Source of the DNA: Oscillospiraceae bacterium
GTDB lineage: Bacteria > Bacillota > Clostridia > Oscillospirales > Oscillospiraceae
Assembly: GCA_017378975.1 (NCBI GenBank)
Contig: JAFNXT010000206.1
Coordinates: forward strand, 1 to 10,383
DNA length: 10,383 bases
Direction of reading: 5' to 3'
The translations under genes were made by a program, and so were the position numbers. Within the stretch, counting starts at the first letter, position 1; the number at the start of each line of letters is the position of its first letter. Positions 6,601 to 10,383 of the stretch are shown here, in pieces. The notes beneath the pieces are model-generated. The model searched no databases. It worked only from the letters and a program-made list of their open reading frames with translations, and was not told the DNA's origin.

Positions 6601-7548
6601 TTAGATATCCAGATTCTTGATGACTTCCTTCAGGGCATTGGCGCTGGCCTGGAGCTTGGAGATCTCCTCATAGGTCAGCTTGGCAGGGACCTTGCCCTTG
6701 ACACCGTCAGGTCCGATGATGGTCATGGTGCTCAGGCACACGTCCTCGATGCCGTACTCGCCGTGCATCATGGAGGAGACGGTGCTGACGGAATCATAAG
6801 CCGCCACCAGCGCGTTGCAGATCTTGTTGACGGAAGCGGACACCGCGTAGAAGGTAGCGCCCTTCTTGGCGATGATCTCGCCGCCGGACTTGCGGACGTA
6901 CTCCAGCGTCTTCTCGGGATCCACACGCTCGGTGACCACGCCCTTCTTGATCATCAGATCCTCGTAGTCAGCAAGGGAACAGCCGGAGATGTCGGCGCAG
7001 GACCAAGGGACGAAGGAGGTATCGCCATGCTCGCCGAAGACATAAGCGTGGATGTTCTTCTGGGCCACCTTGAAGTGGTTGGACAGGTCATAACGCAGAC
7101 GGGCAGTATCCAGCACGGTGCCGGAGCCGATGATCTGGTTCTCGGGCAGGCCGGAGATCTTGGTGAACACATAAGTCATGATATCCACCGGGTTGCTCAC
7201 GATCACGTACAGCGCATCGGGAGCCACCGACACGATCTGGGGGGTGATGGATTTGAGGATGTTCACATTGGTCTGAGCCAGCTCGATCCGGGTCTGGCCG
7301 GGCTTACGGCCCACGCCGGAGGTGATGATCACGATGTCGGATCCGGCGGCATCCTCATAGTCACCGGCGATCACACTGATGGGTTCCCGGAAGCTGGCGC
7401 CCTGGACGATGTCCATGACCTCGCCCTCCACCTTCTCCTTGTTGATGTCGATCAGGACGATCTCCGAGGCGATGGTGCCAAGGCTCAGAGTATAGGCGAT
7501 GGTGGCACCCACGTTACCGGCACCGATGATGGTCACTTTTCTGCTCAT
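6601..7548 (-). CDS. mdh: LDH-fold NAD-dependent dehydrogenase, predicted malate dehydrogenase
   Basis: This 315-residue protein belongs to the L-lactate/malate dehydrogenase family and should interconvert a 2-hydroxy acid and a 2-keto acid with NAD. Seen: the Rossmann glycines GAGNVG at 9-14; D34 ending the second strand, favouring NAD over NADP; catalytic H174 in GEHGD; D147 and R150 (LDTARLRYDL); and substrate-binding R87. The specificity loop reads SGVGRKPGQTR; R81 occupies the position that is Gln in lactate dehydrogenases and Arg in malate dehydrogenases (residue 102 in LDH numbering), so malate/oxaloacetate is predicted. T232 corresponds to the LDH-like Thr246, so the pocket is mixed. 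Automated annotation may well call it lactate dehydrogenase. The ATG at 7548 has AAAGGAG 7 bases upstream; another in-frame ATG at 7554 is too close to that site. It is the first gene of the operon, so it is probably co-regulated with Hdr-Flox and shares its NADH pool. Confidence 0.9.
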   Translation of the reverse strand: MSRKVTIIGAGNVGATIAYTLSLGTIASEIVLIDINKEKVEGEVMDIVQGASFREPISVIAGDYEDAAGSDIVIITSGVGRKPGQTRIELAQTNVNILKSITPQIVSVAPDALYVIVSNPVDIMTYVFTKISGLPENQIIGSGTVLDTARLRYDLSNHFKVAQKNIHAYVFGEHGDTSFVPWSCADISGCSLADYEDLMIKKGVVTERVDPEKTLEYVRKSGGEIIAKKGATFYAVSASVNKICNALVAAYDSVSTVSSMMHGEYGIEDVCLSTMTIIGPDGVKGKVPAKLTYEEISKLQASANALKEVIKNLDI

Positions 7549-7563
7549 AAGCATGCTCCTTTC

Positions 7564-7578
7564 GTCCGTAAAACGGAC
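7564..7578 (-). promoter_or_regulatory. Leader hairpin just upstream of the mdh ribosome-binding site
   Basis: GTCCGT-AAA-ACGGAC is a perfect 6-base inverted repeat with a 3-base loop. It lies in the predicted 5' untranslated leader of the operon, one base before the AAAGGAG Shine-Dalgarno (7556-7562). In RNA it could form a short stem stacking beside the ribosome site, or as DNA act as an operator. No U-tract follows, so it is not a terminator. Function is inference. Confidence 0.45.
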
Positions 7579-7633
7579 CCTTCCTGTTTTGGTAAGATCT
7601 ATCAATAACGCCGTATCGATAAAAACATTACGA

Positions 7634-7656
7634 TAAGCTCATTATATACGAGCTTA
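7634..7656. promoter_or_regulatory. Perfect inverted repeat flanking the -10 box (candidate operator)
   Basis: TAAGCTC (7634-7640) and GAGCTTA (7650-7656) are perfect inverted arms separated by 9 bases that contain the -10 box. A dimeric regulator bound here would block the promoter. The arms do not match the Rex consensus (TTGTGA/TCACAA-like) that one would first expect for an NADH-linked operon. The regulator is unknown. Confidence 0.4.
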
Positions 7657-7669
7657 CGACGGATTGCAA
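7641..7669 (-). promoter_or_regulatory. Sigma-A promoter for the mdh-hdr-flox operon
   Basis: On the minus strand TTGCAA (7664-7669; four of six match to TTGACA) is followed, after exactly 17 bases, by a perfect TATAAT (7641-7646). Transcription would start near 7634, giving a leader of about 85 bases before the mdh ATG. The local sequence is AT-rich, as expected for a promoter. No internal promoter is evident in the operon, whose genes overlap or lie at most 15 bases apart. Confidence 0.8.
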
Positions 7670-7854
7670 GCAGATCTTGGCCGTCTGCCATAAAATATCC
7701 CCATTTTCCGGCGAGATACTTTTGTGCGTTGTGCCAAAACGCGCTTCCCCATACCTAAGTATTGTATCATATCCATGACCGATCGTCTATACCCCACACA
7801 CATCCGGACACATTTTCGACACCGAACGCATAGTCTGTGACGGGAGGTCTTGCT

Positions 7855-8109
7855 ATGGATATGATATTCATCACCTTCCGCTCGATCACGCTGGCCCAGC
7901 GTGGGGAGCGGACCCTGCGGACGGGCGGCGTGGACTGCGCCCTGATGCGTACCCCCAAGTGGATGGAGAACAAAGGCTGTGGCTACTGCCTGCGGCTCCG
8001 GGCAGGAAATGAAAGCCGGGCGGTGTCGTTGCTGGCCCGGGACCGGGTCCCATACAATAAGATATATACCCAAAACGCCGACGGCAGTCTGGAGGAGCGG
8101 TCCCCATGA
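7855..8109 (+). CDS. DUF3343 small protein, putative sulfur/selenium carrier
   Basis: This 84-residue protein fits the DUF3343 family, described in databases as putative Se/S carrier-like. It has the typical opening (MDMIFITFRSITLAQRGERTL), a middle cysteine C28, and a GCGYCLRL motif with C42 and C45. The CxxC arrangement could hold a persulfide or a metal. The ATG at 7855 has GGAGG 7 bases upstream; a longer form from 7837 would place the ribosome site inside the gene. The stop overlaps the next gene's start as ATGA, so the two proteins are probably made together: the cysteine desulfurase-like enzyme would be the sulfur (or selenium) donor and this protein the acceptor. The family is known mostly from context; transfer activity here is inference. 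Confidence 0.82.
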   Translation: MDMIFITFRSITLAQRGERTLRTGGVDCALMRTPKWMENKGCGYCLRLRAGNESRAVSLLARDRVPYNKIYTQNADGSLEERSP

Positions 8110-9191
8110 TCTATCTGGACAACGGAGCCACCTCCTTCCACAAGCCGCCGGAGGTCCTCCGGGCGGTACAGGAAGCCCTGCGGACCTGCGCCAACCCGGG
8201 CCGTGGGAGCCACCGACCGGCCATGGCGGCGGCGGAGCGGATCTATGATTGCCGGGAAGCGGCTTCCCGGCTCTTCGGCTGCCTGCCGGAGCAGGTGGTC
8301 CTGACCACCAGCGGTACCCACGGCCTGAACATGGCGATCCGCACGCTGGTCCGCCCCGGAGATCCGGTGGTGATCTCCGGCTTCGAGCATAACGCCGTCA
8401 CCCGTCCCCTCCACGCGCTGGGGGCGCAGGTGACGGTGGCCGGACGGAAGCTTTTCTCTCCCGAGGACACGCTGGAGCAGATGGAGGATGCCCTGCGGAA
8501 GCGCCCCAAAGCCCTGATCTGCACCCATGTGTCCAATGTCTTCGGCTATATCCTGCCTGTGGAGCAGATCGGCTGGCTGTGCCGCCACTATGGGGTCCCC
8601 TGGATCCTGGATGCCGCCCAGTCCGCCGGTTCCCTGCCCCTTGCTCAGGCGGACTTCGTGGCCATGCCGGGACATAAAGGCCTGCTGGGTCCTCAGGGTA
8701 CGGGGCTGTTGCTCTGCACCCGTCCCCCGGAGCCCCTGCTCTACGGCGGCACCGGCTCGGCTTCCCTGCCCCCCACCATGCCGGAGGACCTGCCGGACCG
8801 GGGCGAAGCCGGGACCCTCAATGTGCCGGGCTACGCCGGTCTGACGGAGGGCCTGCGATATCTGCACCGCACCGGGATCCACGGCATGGCCCGCCGCCAA
8901 CAGCAGGAGGTCCGCCGGGCCGCCGCCGGACTGGAGCGCTTGGGCTTCACCGTCTTCTCCGGTCCCTGTCAGCTTGGCACCCTGAGCTTCCTGCCCCACG
9001 GGGACTGCGAGGAAGCGGCGACGAAGCTGGCACGAAAAGGCATCGCCCTCCGGGCAGGTCTCCACTGCGCCCCTCTGGCCCATGAGAGCGCCGGGACGCT
9101 GGACACCGGCACCCTCCGGATCAGCTACGGCCACGATGCCTGCCCATCCCAGACCCAGGCCCTGCTCACCGCCGCCCGCGTACTCCTGTAG
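8106..9191 (+). CDS. Class V aminotransferase, cysteine desulfurase-like (EF2568 family)
   Basis: This 361-residue PLP enzyme resembles the EF2568-type cysteine desulfurase family (TIGR01977), which frequently sits with selenium or molybdenum-hydroxylase genes. Visible fold-type I residues are H95 in FEHNA, D169 and Q172 in LDAAQSAG, and the PLP lysine K191 in PGHKGLLGPQGTG. The candidate sulfur-accepting cysteine is C321 in GLHCAPLAHES, on the short-loop pattern characteristic of this group. It should remove sulfur (or selenium) from cysteine or selenocysteine as a persulfide and hand it to a carrier, plausibly the DUF3343 protein overlapping it by 4 bases. No IscU or SufU scaffold is adjacent, so general Fe-S assembly is not shown, although the neighbouring operon needs many clusters. 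The stop codon TAG (9189-9191) belongs to the palindromic element that begins at 9188. Confidence 0.88.
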   Translation: MIYLDNGATSFHKPPEVLRAVQEALRTCANPGRGSHRPAMAAAERIYDCREAASRLFGCLPEQVVLTTSGTHGLNMAIRTLVRPGDPVVISGFEHNAVTRPLHALGAQVTVAGRKLFSPEDTLEQMEDALRKRPKALICTHVSNVFGYILPVEQIGWLCRHYGVPWILDAAQSAGSLPLAQADFVAMPGHKGLLGPQGTGLLLCTRPPEPLLYGGTGSASLPPTMPEDLPDRGEAGTLNVPGYAGLTEGLRYLHRTGIHGMARRQQQEVRRAAAGLERLGFTVFSGPCQLGTLSFLPHGDCEEAATKLARKGIALRAGLHCAPLAHESAGTLDTGTLRISYGHDACPSQTQALLTAARVLL

Positions 9192-9302
9192 GGCGGGGGC
9201 TCGCCCCCGCCGCTGATGATCGCTTGCGATCATCAGAAGACCAGAGGTTCTCACGTGCACTTGCTCCGCAAGTGCACCGGCGGGGGCAAGCCCCCGCCCT
9301 AC
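9188..9302. repeat. Compound palindromic element, copy 1 (REP/BIME-like)
   Basis: This 115-base element has outer 24-base inverted repeats (9188-9211 and 9279-9302, 23 of 24 identical), each of which is itself a hairpin: GGCGGGGGC-TC-GCCCCCGCC (9192-9211) and GGCGGGGGC-AA-GCCCCCGCC (9279-9298). Between them are two more hairpins, CTGATGATCGC-TT-GCGATCATCAG (9213-9236) and GTGCACTTGC-TCC-GCAAGTGCAC (9255-9277). GC-rich palindromes of this kind are dispersed in many gut Clostridia genomes. Placed right at the end of the aminotransferase gene, it may also act as a transcription end or mRNA stabiliser. No REP-associated transposase is in the window. Confidence 0.92.
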
Positions 9303-9416
9303 GAACACACCACACTAGCCGCTCACGCATCCTTCTGTCGCACTTTCGCCCCTGCGGTGCATAAACTGTCCTATAAGCCTCATCGCTTATGGAAACCATC
9401 ATCGGGAGGTCATATC
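9303..9416 (+). other. Intergenic leader of the cysteine-rich gene
   Basis: The stretch holds a TATAAG (9372-9377) that could be a -10 box but lacks a clear -35. An inverted repeat ATAAGC (9373-9378) / GCTTAT (9385-9390) with a 6-base spacer overlaps it. The ribosome site GGGAGG lies at about 9404-9409. I could not match a sporulation sigma-factor promoter with confidence. Confidence 0.35.
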
Positions 9417-10244
9417 ATGTCGGAACGCTGTCAGGAGCCTCTGCGTTGCAGACCGGAGGATCTGCAGGAAGCTCTGTCCATCCACACCCGTAAGATCACC
9501 GACAGTTGTCGGGATAAAGACTGCATCGAAGATCTCCGGGTCTATCTGACCAAGGGATCCCAGTGCATCCTGGACTCCTGCGCCGGTGCCCGGGTCCGCT
9601 GTGCAGACCTTTTGTACACCTATATCGATGTGGAGCCGGTGGCCTTCGACCGGGACCATTACTGCATCGACGTGACGTTCTACTACCGGATCCTGGCGGA
9701 TGCCACCGTGGGCAATTCCCGGCCTGCCGCTCTGTACGGTCTGGCGGTGTTCTCCAAACGGGCCGTGCTCTGCGGCGAAGACAGCCACGCCCACATCTTC
9801 ACCTCCGATACCCATCTGGGGGGAGCCGACGGCCTGACCCTTCGGAGCACCAACCGCCCCACCGCCGTGGTGGAGGTGCTCGATCCCATGGTCCTGGCCT
9901 CCAAAGTACGGGAGGTCTGTGACTGCCCCTGTCAGGAAGCGGTCCAGATCCCCGGCGCGATCTGTGCCATGTTCGACGAGGAGCTGGTGCTCTCCGGGGA
10001 CCGGCGGCGGCTGTTCGTGACGCTGGGCCAGTTCTCCATCATCCGTCTGGAACGGGATGCCCAGCTGATCGTGCCGGTGGTCGATTACTCGATCCCCACT
10101 AAGGAATGTTGCGATACCCCCGGCAGTGCCGAGGATCCCTGCGAGATGTTCAGCCGCATCCCCTTCCCCGCCGCCCGGTTCGCTCCCCGGAACTGCGACC
10201 AAAAGCAAAACAAAGACGACTGCGGCTACTGCACCACCAACTGA
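9417..10244 (+). CDS. Cysteine-rich protein of unknown function
   Basis: This 275-residue protein has 19 cysteines (about 7%), spread through the chain: TDSCRDKDC near the N-terminus, a CDCPC cluster after the middle, KECC, and a C-terminal DDCGYC. There is no signal peptide and no membrane segment. The middle alternates hydrophobic and polar stretches (CADLLYTYIDVEPVAF, YCIDVTFYYRIL, RLFVTLGQFSIIRL, LIVPVVDYSIP), suggesting a beta-rich fold. I have an impression of similar hypothetical proteins in spore-forming Clostridia but cannot name a family. High cysteine content without regular CxxCxxC ferredoxin spacing suits metal binding or disulfide cross-linking, for example in a spore layer; that is inference. 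The ATG at 9417 has GGGAGG 7 bases upstream; a longer form would run into the palindromic repeat. It stands alone between the two palindromic elements. Confidence 0.85.
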   Translation: MSERCQEPLRCRPEDLQEALSIHTRKITDSCRDKDCIEDLRVYLTKGSQCILDSCAGARVRCADLLYTYIDVEPVAFDRDHYCIDVTFYYRILADATVGNSRPAALYGLAVFSKRAVLCGEDSHAHIFTSDTHLGGADGLTLRSTNRPTAVVEVLDPMVLASKVREVCDCPCQEAVQIPGAICAMFDEELVLSGDRRRLFVTLGQFSIIRLERDAQLIVPVVDYSIPTKECCDTPGSAEDPCEMFSRIPFPAARFAPRNCDQKQNKDDCGYCTTN

Positions 10245-10247
10245 CGG

Positions 10248-10273
10248 CGGGGGGCGTTTCGCAGACCCCGTTT
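10248..10273 (+). terminator. Possible weak intrinsic terminator
   Basis: Four bases after the stop of the cysteine-rich gene, CGGGG (10248-10252) pairs with CCCCG (10266-10270), enclosing a smaller GCG-TTT-CGC stem, followed by TTTCAT. The U-tract is only three bases long, so termination may be inefficient or aided by the palindromic element at 10293. Confidence 0.4.
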
Positions 10274-10292
10274 CATAAGAGCCAAGGTGTTC

Positions 10293-10383
10293 GTAGGGTG
10301 GGGGCATGCCCCCACCGCCGCTGATCGCTTACGATCAGCGGATGCACACTGCCTTATGCGCACTGGCGGGGGCATGCCCCCGC
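10293..10383. repeat. Compound palindromic element, copy 2 (cut by the window end)
   Basis: It has the same architecture as the element at 9188 but diverged sequence. The first hairpin is GGTGGGGGC-AT-GCCCCCACC (10297-10316), the second CGCTGATCG-CTTA-CGATCAGCG (10319-10340), then an imperfect TGCACA/TGCGCA pair (10343-10362), and finally the start of the closing hairpin GGCGGGGGC-AT-GCCCCCGC up to the edge. The opening TTCGTAGGG matches the inverted end CCCTACGAA of copy 1. Base changes relative to copy 1 are largely matched on both sides of the stems. Confidence 0.88.

Larger units (their letters stand above)
7549..7854. other. Divergent intergenic region
   Basis: This 306-base stretch separates the minus-strand operon from the plus-strand pair and is more AT-rich than the genes. 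It holds the mdh promoter, the dyad around its -10, and the leader hairpin, listed separately. It also contains a palindrome TATCGATA (7614-7621) inside the mdh leader. For the plus-strand genes I see only a weak -10-like TATCAT at 7765-7770 without a convincing -35, and the ribosome site GGGAGG at about 7842-7847. Frames open across this region have no family resemblance and I do not call a gene. Confidence 0.6.

Noticed and set aside
6229..7608. A 459-codon plus-strand open frame opposite mdh and hdrB
   Set aside because: Antisense to two full-length enzymes with all catalytic residues; its translation is shadow-like.
7564..7656. Riboswitch in the mdh leader
   Set aside because: The leader is only about 85 bases with one short hairpin; no known riboswitch core or terminator/antiterminator pair could be traced.
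7722..7770. A sigma-A promoter for the DUF3343 gene (TTGTGC with TATCAT)
   Set aside because: The best -35-like and -10-like boxes are not spaced near 17 bases, so I do not call it.
7983..9308. A 441-codon minus-strand open frame opposite the aminotransferase
   Set aside because: It begins inside the palindromic element and runs antisense to a PLP enzyme with intact active site; no plausible ribosome site.
9188..10383. CRISPR array
   Set aside because: Only two diverged copies of a self-complementary element about 1 kb apart, with a gene between; no regular repeat-spacer pattern.

Overview
The window (about 60% GC in its genes, strong GGAGG Shine-Dalgarno sites, frequent CGG arginine codons, strictly anaerobic redox enzymes, GC-rich palindromic repeats) looks like chromosome of an anaerobic Clostridia-type Firmicute, most like the gut Oscillospiraceae group. 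This placement is inference from style and gene content; no marker gene is present. LAYOUT: (1) 1-148, an AT-richer edge with a coding-like, start-less minus-strand frame directly behind the last operon gene. (2) 149-7548, one tightly packed minus-strand operon of eight genes read right to left: an LDH-fold malate-type dehydrogenase, hdrB, hdrC, hdrA, an mvhD/floxD gene, and three genes matching floxC, floxB and floxA. (3) 7549-7854, a divergent intergenic region with a near-consensus sigma-A promoter for the operon. (4) 7855-9191, a plus-strand pair: a DUF3343 small protein and an EF2568-type cysteine desulfurase-like aminotransferase, overlapping by ATGA. (5) 9188-9302, a compound palindromic (REP/BIME-like) element whose first bases supply the aminotransferase stop codon. 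(6) 9417-10244, a cysteine-rich protein of unknown function. (7) 10293 to the window end, a second, diverged copy of the palindromic element. HOW THE GENES WORK TOGETHER: HdrABC with an MvhD-type adaptor is a flavin-based electron-bifurcation module. In methanogens MvhD connects it to the MvhAG hydrogenase. Here no hydrogenase is present; an FAD/NAD(P)H-binding subunit plus two iron-sulfur subunits (FloxABC-like, related to AsrB/AsrA and the sulfhydrogenase gamma/beta subunits) take that place, as in the HdrABC-FloxABCD complexes described from sulfate reducers. The inferred reaction is NADH oxidation (or formation) coupled to ferredoxin and to a disulfide-like acceptor at HdrB. The unusual part is the first gene: an LDH-family enzyme with Arg instead of Gln at the substrate-specificity position, predicting malate/oxaloacetate chemistry, so the operon may tie malate turnover directly to ferredoxin through NADH. 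The HdrB acceptor is not encoded in the window and remains the main open question.
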